Assembly: GCF_042432495.1 (NCBI RefSeq)
Contig: NZ_JBHLXC010000024.1
Location: 1 to 64,000, forward strand
From: Pseudochelatococcus lubricantis
GTDB lineage: Bacteria > Pseudomonadota > Alphaproteobacteria > Rhizobiales > Beijerinckiaceae
Direction: 5' to 3'
DNA length: 64,000 nucleotides
The notes under the pieces are model-generated. The model was given only the letters and a program-made list of their open reading frames with translations, was not told the origin of the DNA and did no database searches. A program made the translations under genes and the position numbers. Within the stretch, counting starts at the first letter, position 1; each line of letters opens with the position of its first letter. Positions 25,902 through 35,154 of this stretch are shown piece after piece.

Positions 25902-27134
25902 TCAGTGTCCGCCAAGTACGAGAGTCCGGATGGGGAACACCAGCGCCTGGATACGCAGGAGCATGGCGTGCACCAGCCCGACGGCATCCACTCCGTGAAG
26001 AGCCAGTTTCTTCAGCGTGCCCACGTTGCCCGAAGCGATCAGGTCATGATTGCTGGTGTAGGCGTTGGCGACGCAGTTGCTACCGGGCGTCACACCGTCA
26101 AAGCCGCCTTCGTAGAGCGGCTCAAGATAGGCCAGGATCGTGCCTGGCTGCCTCGATTGCTGAGCGTCCATCAATAGCTCGCCGCTGCGGACCTGACCGG
26201 AGGCGATGAAATCCTGCACGTCCGTCACCACCATGGGAATGACCGTCCATGGCTTCGATGCGCAGGTAGCTTCCGCCACCATGCCGGGCTTGATGACTTG
26301 CGCCTCGATCTGCCCGAACCCCGCCTGGAGGCGCCCCCTTCCGGCGCCTTCGGGAATGAGCACGCCAGCCGGCCGCATGAAAGGATTTACGATTTCGCCG
26401 ACCCGCAGCGTGAACTGTTCCACCCGTCCGTCCACACCGGCCCGGACGACGGTCTTGTCGAACTCCACCTGCGCCTGGGCAAGGGCTGCCTCGGCGCTGG
26501 CCTTCTGCGCGGGCAGCAGGGTGGCGATCCGCGCTTCGGCCTGGGCCTTGGCGGCGAGGGCGGCGTTGATGCTGCCTTGACGGCTCTGGAGGGCGACCTG
26601 AAGCTTCTCGACATCGCGCGTCGCGACAGCGCCCGGATTGCGGCGCTGAATTTCTTGTTTGGCCTCCAGTTCGTCCACAGTCTGCTGATGGGCGCCCCTC
26701 GCCTCCTGCAACCGGCCCTCGGCTGCCTGGATGTCCGCCTGCGAGACGATCAGCGCGGCCTCGACCTCGGCGATCTGGCGTCTGGCCAGCTCGACCGCGG
26801 CCTCCTGCCTAGAGCTGTCGAGCCGGAATATCGGCTGCCCCTGCCTGATCTCGTCGGTGATGCCCACATAGATTTCAGCGACACGACCGTTTGTTTCCGG
26901 CAATATCGGAACAGTCCTGAAGAAAGCAGTGGCGTTCGTTGTCGATGGGTGATTGTAGAAAATTACCGTAATCAGCCCTACTGTCAGCATCAGGCATGCG
27001 ACGATGCCCCATCGCAACTCGAACCATACCGAGTAGAAGGTGATTTCCTTGCCGATCCGCTTTCCTTGTCCATAGCGGCGGTAGAGATAATCCGGAAGAA
27101 TCGTCAGGAAGGAGCAGAGAAGAAGCTCAAACAT
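25902..27134 (-). CDS. HlyD-family membrane-fusion (adaptor) protein
   Basis: A 410-aa periplasmic adaptor. The N-terminus MFELLLCSFLTILPDYLYRR is membrane-associated and a second hydrophobic helix follows at about 45-65. Next come a biotinyl-lipoyl-like half (ETNGRVAEIYVGITDEI), a long Ala/Gln/Glu-rich coiled-coil hairpin (about 115-230) and the returning lipoyl and beta-barrel parts (VVRAGVDGRVEQFTLRVGE). The ATG at 27134 is chosen because the conserved MFELLL start is there; it overlaps the upstream small membrane-protein gene by 8 bp. No transporter or TolC-type outer-membrane gene is adjacent, so the efflux partner is encoded elsewhere or the pair acts without one. Confidence 0.88.
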   Translation of the reverse strand: MFELLLCSFLTILPDYLYRRYGQGKRIGKEITFYSVWFELRWGIVACLMLTVGLITVIFYNHPSTTNATAFFRTVPILPETNGRVAEIYVGITDEIRQGQPIFRLDSSRQEAAVELARRQIAEVEAALIVSQADIQAAEGRLQEARGAHQQTVDELEAKQEIQRRNPGAVATRDVEKLQVALQSRQGSINAALAAKAQAEARIATLLPAQKASAEAALAQAQVEFDKTVVRAGVDGRVEQFTLRVGEIVNPFMRPAGVLIPEGAGRGRLQAGFGQIEAQVIKPGMVAEATCASKPWTVIPMVVTDVQDFIASGQVRSGELLMDAQQSRQPGTILAYLEPLYEGGFDGVTPGSNCVANAYTSNHDLIASGNVGTLKKLALHGVDAVGLVHAMLLRIQALVFPIRTLVLGGH

Positions 27135-27558
27135 GGGACTGCTCCTTTGAAGCGCCGGCAACGAGCAAATCATCGGCGTTTTCATCCGACTGCTCCGGCG
27201 CGCCCTCGCCCTGTTTCAGGCCGGCGATCTTCTCAAGCGCTCCCGCCATCCTGCGGAGTGGGCTGGCGAAGTCCGGGATATCGACCAGAGCCAGCAGCAG
27301 GCCAATGACCCAGAAGAGATGCACATGCGTGAAAAGGGCCAGCAAGCCCAGCACCGCAACGATCTCGAACTGGAGCTTGCGTCCCCTGTGGGCAATACGT
27401 TCGGGCATGGTATGCAGCCGCAGGAACAGGGTGCCGGCGCCAAGCACGACAAGGATCAGAAATACCGCCATGACCACCATGAGGACATCAGTCTCTCCAG
27501 GCGGCGCGATGAAAACAGGCAGAGCATGTGGAGCCGCCGGATGGAGTGATGCAGTCAT
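27127..27558 (-). CDS. Small inner-membrane protein paired with HlyD adaptor (DUF3302-like)
   Basis: A 143-aa protein with two strong hydrophobic helices (LMVVMAVFLILVVLGAG near 25-45 and the segment ending FWVIGLLLALVDIP near 80-100) and a charged C-terminal tail. It resembles in size and layout the YiaW/YibI-type small proteins encoded next to YiaV/YibH HlyD proteins in enterobacteria; the assignment is tentative. Its stop overlaps the HlyD start by 8 bp, so the two are translationally coupled and probably act as a unit. The ATG at 27558 (MTASLHP) is taken; the frame extends upstream without domain-like sequence. Confidence 0.75.
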   Translation of the reverse strand: MTASLHPAAPHALPVFIAPPGETDVLMVVMAVFLILVVLGAGTLFLRLHTMPERIAHRGRKLQFEIVAVLGLLALFTHVHLFWVIGLLLALVDIPDFASPLRRMAGALEKIAGLKQGEGAPEQSDENADDLLVAGASKEQSHV

Positions 27559-28087
27559 ATCGGTCGTCCCATATATTGCATGTATGGCGTGAAATACTTC
27601 AGGGAGCAGTCGTTGGCTTTTCCGATTGTCTGACTGCGCGCGTGGCGACTTCGGCCGCAGGGGGCATGTTGAGAGCATCATCGGTCATGGGCGCTTCCTC
27701 GCAGGTGTCGCGTGTGGGACGCGATGACCCAATACAGTATATTATTGCATATAAAAGGCACAATTGCTAGGAGCTGCCAATTGACGGCAATTGAGAGATG
27801 GCCTCTACAAGGAAAATTTCTTGCTAATATTCATATATTAGGAATTTTTTCTTATTAATATGAATAAAAACATGTTGCGATACTTATGACTCTAGCGCAT
27901 AACCTGTGCGCTATCGACGTCTCCGCATGACGTATCCGCAACCCTGCGCTCAGACGGCTCATCAGAACGCGACATATCGACTGGATACGACATCCATCGA
28001 TTAACGATCTTGTTGATTGAAAGAACTCGCGGAGGAGAATATAGCGGACGCCTACACGAAAGCTGTTGATGCAACAGACTTTGTCGA
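27559..28087. other. AT-rich intergenic region upstream of the hlyD operon
   Basis: No gene is seen in these 529 bp. ORFs here, including one that runs through the tRNA, have no protein-like features. The stretch 27730-27880 is AT-rich and holds three CAATTG sites within 33 bp (27761-27766, 27778-27783, 27788-27793) plus a dyad ATAC-A-GTAT near 27732-27740. This is plausible promoter and operator material for the minus-strand operon, with no recognised regulator motif. Confidence 0.45.
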
Positions 28088-28163
<76 letters not shown>

Positions 28164-28424
28164 ATCGACACTGGAGCGGATAAAACCGCATCCCGGCGGC
28201 AGCCCGTCAGGACAGCGCCTCGTGTGGATGCTGAATTAGCAAACCGCGGCGGTGCTGTCCAGTACCTTGCCGGCAATTTTCCTATTTTTTGGCTGCTCCC
28301 GGCGCTTTCAACTGGCCATCCACCGCTGGAGCCAGCAGTGGATGGAGATATTCTCTTTTCATATCAATAACATGTAACTTATCCACTGCTCACAGTGCTC
28401 TGCCGTCCGTGCACAGGCGACGTC

Positions 28425-30548
28425 TCACCCGTGCGCCAACACGGCCAGCAGCAGCAGCGCGACGATGTTGGTGATCTTGATCATCGGATTGATCGCCGGC
28501 CCTGCGGTGTCCTTGTAGGGGTCGCCCACGGTGTCGCCGGTCACCGCCGCCTTGTGGGCTTCTGAGCCCTTGCCGCCGAAGTGGCCTTCCTCAATGAATT
28601 TCTTGGCGTTATCCCACGCACCGCCGCCGGAGGTCATGGATATGGCGACGAACAGGCCGGTGACGATCACGCCGAGCAGCATCGCGCCCACGGCCGCGAA
28701 GGCATCGCTGCGGCCCGCTACCAGCAGGACGACACCGAAGCACACCAGCGGCGACAGCACCGGCAGCAGCGAAGGCAGGATCATTTCCCGAATCGCCGCC
28801 CGCGTCAGCAGGTCGACGGCGCGGCCATAGTCGGGACGCGATTCGCCCGTCATGATGCCCGGCTTCTCGCGGAACTGACGGCGCACCTCCTCCACTACCG
28901 AGCCGGCCGCGCGCCCGACCGCCGTCATGCCGAAGCCGCCGAACACGAAAGGCAACAGGCCGCCGAACAGCAGGCCCACGACGACGAAGGGATTCGACAG
29001 CGAGAAATCGACGGTAACACCCGCGAAATAAGTATAGAGGTCTGGATGAGCGGTGAAATGGGCGAGGTCTGACGTATAGGCGGCGAAAAGCACCAGCGCG
29101 CCGAGCCCGGCCGAGCCGATGGCGTAACCCTTGGTCACTGCCTTGGTGGTGTTGCCCACCGCGTCGAGCGCGTCCGTCGCCGTGCGCACCCGAGCGGGCA
29201 GGCCGGCCATCTCCGCGATGCCGCCGGCATTGTCCGTCACCGGGCCGAAGGCGTCGAGCGCCACCACGAAGCCGCACAGCGCCAGCATCGCCGTCACCGC
29301 GATCGCGATGCCGAAGAGGCCGGCAAGCGCGTTCGCGCCGATGATCGCCGCGATGATCGCCAGCGCCGGCAGCGCCGTCGCCTCCAGCGAGACGGCGAGC
29401 CCCTGGATGACGTTGGTGCCGTGCCCCGTTCGGGAGGCGGCGGCAATCGATTGTACGGGCCGATATTGCGTGCCGGTGTAGTATTCCGTGATCACCACGA
29501 TCACAGCCGTCAGCAGCAGACCGATCACGCCGCAGCCAAAAAGCGCCAGGGGCGAGAACGTTTCGCCGCCGGCCGTGGTCAGCGCCGCCGTGGGGTCGCC
29601 GAACACCAGCCAGGTAACCAGCGCCAGCGCGGCGAGCGACAGCACGCCCGTAGCGATGAAACCGCGGTACAGCGCGCCCATGATGGATTCGGTCACGCCA
29701 AGCCGCACGAAGAAGGTGCCCGCGATGGAAGAGACGATGCACGCTGCGCCGATCGCCAGCGGATAGAGCAGCACGGCCCCGAGCGAGGGCGAGCCGGCGA
29801 AGGCAACAATGGCGAGCACCATGGTGGCGACGATCGAGACGACATAGGTCTCGAAGAGATCGGCGGCCATGCCAGCGCAATCGCCGACATTGTCGCCCAC
29901 GTTGTCCGCGATGGTCGCCGGGTTGCGCGGATCGTCCTCCGGAATGCCCGCCTCGACCTTGCCGACGAGATCGCCGCCGACGTCCGCGCCCTTGGTGAAG
30001 ATGCCGCCGCCCAGACGGGCGAAGATCGAGATCAGCGAGGCGCCGAAGCCCAGGGCCACCAGCGCGTCGACGACCGTGCGGCTGTCGGGCGCGTAGCCGA
30101 TGCCATGGACGAGCACCGCAAACGACACTGCGACGCCGAGCAGCGCAAGCCCCGCCACCAGCAGGCCGGTGACCGCACCAGAGCGGAAGGCGATGTCGAG
30201 CCCGTCAGCCAGCGAGTTGGTGGCCGCCTGCGCCGTGCGCACGTTGGCACGCACCGAAACGTTCATGCCGATGAAGCCCGCCGCCCCCGAAAGCACGGCA
30301 CCGGCGGCGAAACCGCCCGCCACGATCCAGCCGAGCACGAAGCCGAGCAGCACGAACAGCACGATGCCGACGAGCGCGATGGTGGTGTACTGGCGGCGCA
30401 GATAGGCCTGCGCGCCCTCCCGGATCGCGTCGGCGATATCGCGCATGCGCTGCGTGCCGGTGTCGGCCGCCATCACCGCGCGGACGGTGACGATGCCGTA
30501 GATGATGGATAAGGCGCCTGCGGCAATAACGATGGAGAGTGCGAGCAT
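28425..30548 (-). CDS. hppA: Membrane-bound proton-translocating pyrophosphatase, K+-independent
   Basis: A 707-aa protein with about 16 hydrophobic helices that couples pyrophosphate hydrolysis to H+ export. The catalytic loop GADVGGDLVGKVEAGIPE and the Asp-rich DNVGDNVGDCAGMAADLFE segment are present, with a second Asp site in the C-terminal GGAWDNAKK region. GNTTKAVTKG has Lys where K+-dependent enzymes have Ala, so this should be the K+-insensitive class. The start is the ATG at 30548 (MLALSIVIAAG), which begins the first helix. It lies 184 bp downstream of thiL, usually its own transcription unit. Confidence 0.96.
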   Translation of the reverse strand: MLALSIVIAAGALSIIYGIVTVRAVMAADTGTQRMRDIADAIREGAQAYLRRQYTTIALVGIVLFVLLGFVLGWIVAGGFAAGAVLSGAAGFIGMNVSVRANVRTAQAATNSLADGLDIAFRSGAVTGLLVAGLALLGVAVSFAVLVHGIGYAPDSRTVVDALVALGFGASLISIFARLGGGIFTKGADVGGDLVGKVEAGIPEDDPRNPATIADNVGDNVGDCAGMAADLFETYVVSIVATMVLAIVAFAGSPSLGAVLLYPLAIGAACIVSSIAGTFFVRLGVTESIMGALYRGFIATGVLSLAALALVTWLVFGDPTAALTTAGGETFSPLALFGCGVIGLLLTAVIVVITEYYTGTQYRPVQSIAAASRTGHGTNVIQGLAVSLEATALPALAIIAAIIGANALAGLFGIAIAVTAMLALCGFVVALDAFGPVTDNAGGIAEMAGLPARVRTATDALDAVGNTTKAVTKGYAIGSAGLGALVLFAAYTSDLAHFTAHPDLYTYFAGVTVDFSLSNPFVVVGLLFGGLLPFVFGGFGMTAVGRAAGSVVEEVRRQFREKPGIMTGESRPDYGRAVDLLTRAAIREMILPSLLPVLSPLVCFGVVLLVAGRSDAFAAVGAMLLGVIVTGLFVAISMTSGGGAWDNAKKFIEEGHFGGKGSEAHKAAVTGDTVGDPYKDTAGPAINPMIKITNIVALLLLAVLAHG

Positions 30549-30732
30549 ACTGTTCCCCCTCTGGCGTCCCAAGGTTTTCGCGACGGGCCCGGACGACACG
30601 GTTCGTCCGCACGCCTGCGCGGCATGGGATCATGCGCTCCTTTCAATGCACCAGAATTACACGCCGTTGGCAAATGGCGGTTTGTAGCAGGATGAATTTT
30701 CGTCGGCCCCGCCGCTCCGGATGCGGCCGGGC

Positions 30733-31764
30733 TCAGAAATGGGAGAACGAGCCGTGTTCGACAGTAATCTCCACGCCGTCCCGGCGCACCGTCAGCGGCG
30801 CGTCGCCAGCCGTGACGCGGCCGATGGCGGCCACCGGCACATTCGCCCCCTCGCACAGGCGCTGGAACGCGCCGAACCGCTCCGGCGCGACGGAACAGAG
30901 CACCTCGTAGTCGTCGCCGCCCGTCGCCGCCGCGAGCAGCATCTCCGGCGCCGCCTCCACGGCCGCGTGCACCGCTGCCGAGAGCGGCACCCGGTCGAGA
31001 TCGATATCGCCCGAAACGCCAGAAGCGCGCAGAAACTTGCGCGCATCGCCGATCAGCCCGTCCGACACGTCCATCGCGCCGCCGGCATGTTCGCGCAGGG
31101 CGAGAGCCACTGCATTGCGCGGCTCCGGCAGCAGATAACGCTGCGTGAGATGGGTCTGTTCGGCCGGAGTGAGCACATCGCGCCAGCCGGCTTCCTGCGG
31201 TGCCCCCTCGCCTGCGGGGGATCCGGCGTCACGTTCGGCGAGCCGCAGACGCAGGCCCAGCGCGGAGTCGCCGATGGTGCCGGTCACCGCCAGGATATCG
31301 CCCGCCCGCGCGCCCGTGCGCCGCACCATATAGCCCGTGGGCACGCGCCCGAGCGCCGTGATGGAGACGGTGAGCGGCCCCGGCGTGCGCACGGTGTCGC
31401 CCCCGAGCAGCGGGCAGCCGTAGACCCGCGCGTCCGCACCAAGCCCCTCGGAAAACGCCGTGATCCAGGCGAGCGACGTATCCTTCGGCAGCGAGAGCGC
31501 GAGCAGGAAACCGAGCGGCTCGGCGCCCTTGGCGGCCAAATCGGACAGGTTGACCCGCAGCGCCTTGCGCGCCACCGTGCCAGGCGGATCGTTGCGGAAG
31601 AAGTGCACGTCCGCGACCACGACATCGACGGTCAGCACCAGTTCAGAGCCTGCCGGCGCCGGCAGCAGCGCGGCGTCGTCGCGCAGATCGAGCGAACCTG
31701 CCCCGGCGATGGGCGCGAACAACTGGCTGATCAGGGCGTCTTCGCTCAGCGAGGCAACCGTCAT
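30733..31764 (-). CDS. thiL: Thiamine-monophosphate kinase
   Basis: A 343-aa enzyme that phosphorylates thiamine monophosphate to thiamine pyrophosphate with ATP. ThiL/PurM-fold motifs are seen: DDAALLPAP near the N-terminus, VDVVVADVHF, LLGGDTVRTPGP and MDVSDGLIGD. Full length for the family. It lies 53 bp downstream of nusB, a common alphaproteobacterial arrangement in which ribH-nusB-thiL are co-transcribed. Confidence 0.96.
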   Translation of the reverse strand: MTVASLSEDALISQLFAPIAGAGSLDLRDDAALLPAPAGSELVLTVDVVVADVHFFRNDPPGTVARKALRVNLSDLAAKGAEPLGFLLALSLPKDTSLAWITAFSEGLGADARVYGCPLLGGDTVRTPGPLTVSITALGRVPTGYMVRRTGARAGDILAVTGTIGDSALGLRLRLAERDAGSPAGEGAPQEAGWRDVLTPAEQTHLTQRYLLPEPRNAVALALREHAGGAMDVSDGLIGDARKFLRASGVSGDIDLDRVPLSAAVHAAVEAAPEMLLAAATGGDDYEVLCSVAPERFGAFQRLCEGANVPVAAIGRVTAGDAPLTVRRDGVEITVEHGSFSHF

Positions 31765-31817
31765 GTCGCACCCCTTCCAAGTGGCAAAAGGCCGCGTGGC
31801 CGGTGCCCGCGCGGATA

Positions 31818-32282
31818 TCAGTTGCGGGCGGCCAGCTCCTCCGCGCGGTCGCTGCGCGCCAGGGTGTCGAGCACGGCGTTGACGAGGCCGGGTTCGTCAT
31901 CGTCATAGAAGGCCCGCGCCACATCGACATATTCCGAAATGGTCACGCGCGGCGGCACGTCCGTGCGGAACAGCAGCTCGAAGGTGGCCACGCGCAGGAT
32001 GGCGCGCAGAACCGTCTCGATTCGCTTCAGCGGCCAGCCCTTCGCCAGCGCCTCGTCCACGCGCCGGTCGATCGTCTTCTGCTCGCGCACCACGCCCGCG
32101 ACGAGGTCGCGGAAGAAAGCGTCCTCGACCGGCTTGAACGTCAGCCCCTCGATTTCCTTGCCGTTCCAGAAGCGCTCGAACTCGACGGTGGCGTCAAGGA
32201 CGCCGGCCCCCGTCAGTTCCATCTGGTACAGCGCCTGCACGGCGGCGAGCCGCGCCGCGCTGCGCTTTTCCGTTTTCGACAT
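31818..32282 (-). CDS. nusB: Transcription antitermination factor NusB
   Basis: A 154-aa all-helical RNA-binding protein that joins NusE/S10 on boxA RNA for rRNA antitermination. SAARLAAVQALYQMELTG at the N-terminus and DVPPRVTISEYVDVARAF with NAVLDTLAR in the second half are NusB signatures. The ATG at 32282 shares one base with the ribH stop (TGATG), indicating translational coupling; a TTG one codon earlier is less likely. Confidence 0.96.
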   Translation of the reverse strand: MSKTEKRSAARLAAVQALYQMELTGAGVLDATVEFERFWNGKEIEGLTFKPVEDAFFRDLVAGVVREQKTIDRRVDEALAKGWPLKRIETVLRAILRVATFELLFRTDVPPRVTISEYVDVARAFYDDDEPGLVNAVLDTLARSDRAEELAARN

Positions 32283-32770
32283 CAATCCTCAACCCTGTTT
32301 GCGATCTGGCGCCGGATGCCGAGCACAGCGAGCGCCGCGCGTGCGGCGAAGCCGCCCTTGTCCTCGCCCGTCACCCTTGCCCGCGCCCACGCCTGCTCCT
32401 CGTTCTCCACGGTGAGAATGCCGTTGCCGATGGGCAGCAGGAATTCGAGCCCCAGATCCGTCAGCGCCCGCGCGCTTTCGCCCGCCACGATGTCGTAGTG
32501 GCTGGTCTCGCCGCGGATGACAGTGCCAAGCGCCACGGCGGCGTCGACCTCCGGCCCCTCCTCCAGCACGATGGCGAGGGCGGGAGCAATCTCCAGCGCG
32601 CCCGGCACCGTGATCACCTCGACTTCCGCGCCGGCGGCCTCAAGCACGGCGCGCGCGCCCTTCAGCAACTCGTCGGCGATGTCCGCGTAGTAGCGGGCCT
32701 CGACGATCAGAACCTTCGCGCCGAAAACGGCGGAGAAATCATCATCAGCGATCCGGACCGATTGTGCCAT
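32282..32770 (-). CDS. ribH: 6,7-dimethyl-8-ribityllumazine synthase
   Basis: A 162-aa enzyme of riboflavin synthesis that condenses the ribitylamino-pyrimidine with dihydroxybutanone phosphate. Recognised by VIVEARYYADIADELLKGA-like N-terminus, VPGALEIAPALA, GTVIRGETSHYDIV (phosphate and catalytic-His site) and PIGNGILTVENEEQA. AAGGAGC lies 8 bp before the ATG. It sits 47 bp after ribE and overlaps nusB by one base. Confidence 0.96.
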   Translation of the reverse strand: MAQSVRIADDDFSAVFGAKVLIVEARYYADIADELLKGARAVLEAAGAEVEVITVPGALEIAPALAIVLEEGPEVDAAVALGTVIRGETSHYDIVAGESARALTDLGLEFLLPIGNGILTVENEEQAWARARVTGEDKGGFAARAALAVLGIRRQIANRVED

Positions 32771-32817
32771 CTGAACGCTCCTTCAGTTTCTGGCGCAAAG
32801 ACGCCGCGTCAACCTTG

Positions 32818-33471
32818 TCAGTAACCCGCCGCCCGCGCCTGCGCAAGCCGCGCCGCATAGCGCGCCATCAGATCGACCTCGATATTGATGCGGTCGCCTG
32901 CCCTCCGCTCGCCCCAGGTGGTGATCTGCAGCGTGTGCGGAATCAGCAGCACCGTGAACAGGTCGTCCTCCACGGTGTTGACGGTCAGCGACGTGCCGTC
33001 GAGCGTCACCGATCCCTTGGCGGCGATGAAGGCCGCGAGTTCGCGCGGCGCGCGCAGCGTGAAGCGTGCCGTCTCGCCCCAGCTCTGTGCGCCCGCGCCC
33101 TCCTCCCGTTCGGTGATCTCGTCGCGGGCGACGAGATCGGCGATGCCGTCGACGTGGCCGGAGACGAGATGGCCGCCCAATTCGTCGCCGATCTTCAGCG
33201 CCCGCTCCAGATTGACGCGCGTGCCGGCCTGCCAGTCGCCCACCGTGGTGAGCGCCAGCGTTTCGGCGGCGGCGTCGACCTCGAACCACGCGCCACCCTC
33301 GCGCGGGCCGAAGGCCACCACCGTCAGGCACGGCCCGCCGCAGGCGATGGATGCGCCAAGCTGGATGGTTTCGGGATCGAACCGGGAATTGATGCGCAGA
33401 CGACGCAGCGTGCCCTGGAAGGACTGCACCGAGACAATCTCGCCGACATCTGAAATAATGCCTGTAAACAT
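32818..33471 (-). CDS. ribE: Riboflavin synthase alpha subunit
   Basis: A 217-aa protein made of two repeated lumazine-binding barrels, starting MFTGIISDVGEIVS, the universal N-terminus of this enzyme. The first barrel has SIACGGPCLTVV and the second has SVTLDGTSLTVNTV and LIPHTL. It dismutates two lumazine molecules to riboflavin. The ATG at 33471 overlaps the ribD stop (ATGA), so an in-frame upstream start is excluded by both the family N-terminus and the coupling. Confidence 0.96.
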   Translation of the reverse strand: MFTGIISDVGEIVSVQSFQGTLRRLRINSRFDPETIQLGASIACGGPCLTVVAFGPREGGAWFEVDAAAETLALTTVGDWQAGTRVNLERALKIGDELGGHLVSGHVDGIADLVARDEITEREEGAGAQSWGETARFTLRAPRELAAFIAAKGSVTLDGTSLTVNTVEDDLFTVLLIPHTLQITTWGERRAGDRINIEVDLMARYAARLAQARAAGY

Positions 33472-34622
33472 CAGAATGGCCTTTCGAATTTTTCGAAGCG
33501 GTCGAGCCCCCAATAGCCTGTCTCATGCAGCCTGAACTGCGCCGGATCGGCGAGCGCGACCGCGAGCGCGGGGCCGATGGCCCGAAGGCCGGAGCCCTCC
33601 TCGCCGGCCGGCAACGCCTGCGGCCCGGTCAGCATCAGCGCCTCGTCGATGAGGCCGGCGCCGGCCAGCGCTTCCGCGAGCGCAGGGCCGCCTTCGGAAA
33701 ATACCCGCGCGATCCCGCGTTGCGCCAGCGCGGCCAGCGCGGCCGGCAACGACACGCGCCCGTCCCGCTCCGCCGCGACGCGGATCACCACGACACCGGC
33801 CGCGGCGAGCTTCTGCTCGCGATCGGCCGGCGCGGCGTCGGTCGTCACGACCCATGTCGGCACCTGCGACGCGCCCGCGACAAGGCGTGCGTCGGGCGGG
33901 AGGCGCAGGGTGCTGTCGAGGACGACGCGGATCGGCGAGCGCGCATCGAGGCCGGGCAGCCGCACGGTCAGTTGCGGATCGTCGGCGAGCACCGTGCCGA
34001 CGCCCACCATGATGGCATCCGCGTGAACGCGCATGAGATGCACCTGATCGTTGGCCGCGGCCCCCGTGATCAGCAGTCTGCCGCCAGCCGCGCGCGCGGC
34101 GAAGCCGTCCGCCGTGCGGGCGAGTTTCAGCGTCACCAGCGGCCGCCCCAGCGTCACACGCAGGATATGCCCCCGATGCATGCGAAACGCATCGTCCGCG
34201 AGCACGCCGGTATGCACCGTGACGCCCGCGGCACGCATGCGCGCATGGCCCTGTCCGGCGACGCGCGGGTCGGGATCCTCGACGCCCGTCACCACGCGCG
34301 CCACGCCGGCGGCGATGATCGCATCCGAACACGGGCCGGCCCGGCCGTGGTGGGAACAGGGTTCGAGCGAGACATACATGGTCGCACCGCGCGCCGCCTC
34401 GCCGGCCATGGCGAGCGCGACGGGCTCGCCATGCGGCCGGCCACCTTCCTGAGTCGCGCCGAGCCCCACGACGACCGGCGCGCCCTCCACCGTCCGCACG
34501 ATAACGGAGCCGACCGAAGGGTTGGGCGATGTCAGCCCCTGTTGGCGCCAGCCCAGCGCCAGCGCCTCGCGCATGAAGCGCCCGTCGATGGCGCCTTGCC
34601 TTCCGTCATCGCTTGAAGTCAT
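33471..34622 (-). CDS. ribD: Bifunctional deaminase/reductase of riboflavin biosynthesis
   Basis: A 383-aa fusion. Residues about 15-145 form the Zn deaminase with PHGEPVAL and SLEPCSHHGRAGPC (His, Cys, Cys ligands and catalytic Glu); Gly replaces the usual Ala of the HAE motif, which should be tolerated. Residues about 155-370 form the NADPH-dependent reductase (LKLARTADGFAAR, IMVGVGTVLADDPQLTVR, FSEGGPALAEALAG). The ATG at 34622 overlaps nrdR by 17 bp, and the stop overlaps the ribE start. Confidence 0.95.
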   Translation of the reverse strand: MTSSDDGRQGAIDGRFMREALALGWRQQGLTSPNPSVGSVIVRTVEGAPVVVGLGATQEGGRPHGEPVALAMAGEAARGATMYVSLEPCSHHGRAGPCSDAIIAAGVARVVTGVEDPDPRVAGQGHARMRAAGVTVHTGVLADDAFRMHRGHILRVTLGRPLVTLKLARTADGFAARAAGGRLLITGAAANDQVHLMRVHADAIMVGVGTVLADDPQLTVRLPGLDARSPIRVVLDSTLRLPPDARLVAGASQVPTWVVTTDAAPADREQKLAAAGVVVIRVAAERDGRVSLPAALAALAQRGIARVFSEGGPALAEALAGAGLIDEALMLTGPQALPAGEEGSGLRAIGPALAVALADPAQFRLHETGYWGLDRFEKFERPF

Positions 34623-35142
34623 CGGATTTCGCCTGCCCTGCGCTGTCCGGCGCATCATCGGCGTCTTCCGCCGTTCCTGCAAGCTCCGGTTTGTAGCCGG
34701 CGAGTTCACCGACGAAGGCCTCGAAATCGCTCGCCTCGCGGAAATTGCGATAGACGGACGCGAAGCGGACGAAGGCAACGCTGTCGAGCTGACGCAGGCC
34801 CTCCATCACCAGTTCGCCGATCTGCTCGCTGGTGACGTCGGCCTCGCCCGTCTGCTCAAGCTGGCGGACGACGCCGCTGATCATGCGCTCGACCCGCTCG
34901 GCATCGACGGCGCGCTTGCGCAGCGCCACCATCACCGAACGGGCGAGCTTGTCGCGGTTGAACGGCTCCCGCTTGCCGGAGCGCTTCATCACCGTCAGCT
35001 CACGCAACTGCACGCGCTCGAAGGTCGTGAAGCGGCCGCCGCAATCGGGGCAGACGCGCCGCCGCCGGATTGCGGTGCTGTCCTCCGCCGGCCGGGAATC
35101 CTTGACCTGCGTATCGAGACTTCCGCAATAGGGGCAACGCAT
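34606..35142 (-). CDS. nrdR: Transcriptional repressor of ribonucleotide reductase genes
   Basis: A 178-aa NrdR. The N-terminal zinc ribbon has MRCPYCGSLDTQVKDSRP and RRRVCPDCGGRFTTFE (two CxxC pairs), followed by the ATP-cone (about 49-139, MKRSGKREPFNRDKLARSV). It represses nrd operons according to dATP/ATP. It lies 12 bp after glyA and overlaps ribD, the standard Hyphomicrobiales order. The C-terminal tail after residue 150 is acidic and not conserved. Confidence 0.97.
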   Translation of the reverse strand: MRCPYCGSLDTQVKDSRPAEDSTAIRRRRVCPDCGGRFTTFERVQLRELTVMKRSGKREPFNRDKLARSVMVALRKRAVDAERVERMISGVVRQLEQTGEADVTSEQIGELVMEGLRQLDSVAFVRFASVYRNFREASDFEAFVGELAGYKPELAGTAEDADDAPDSAGQAKSDDFKR

Positions 35143-35154
35143 GGATGAACCCGA

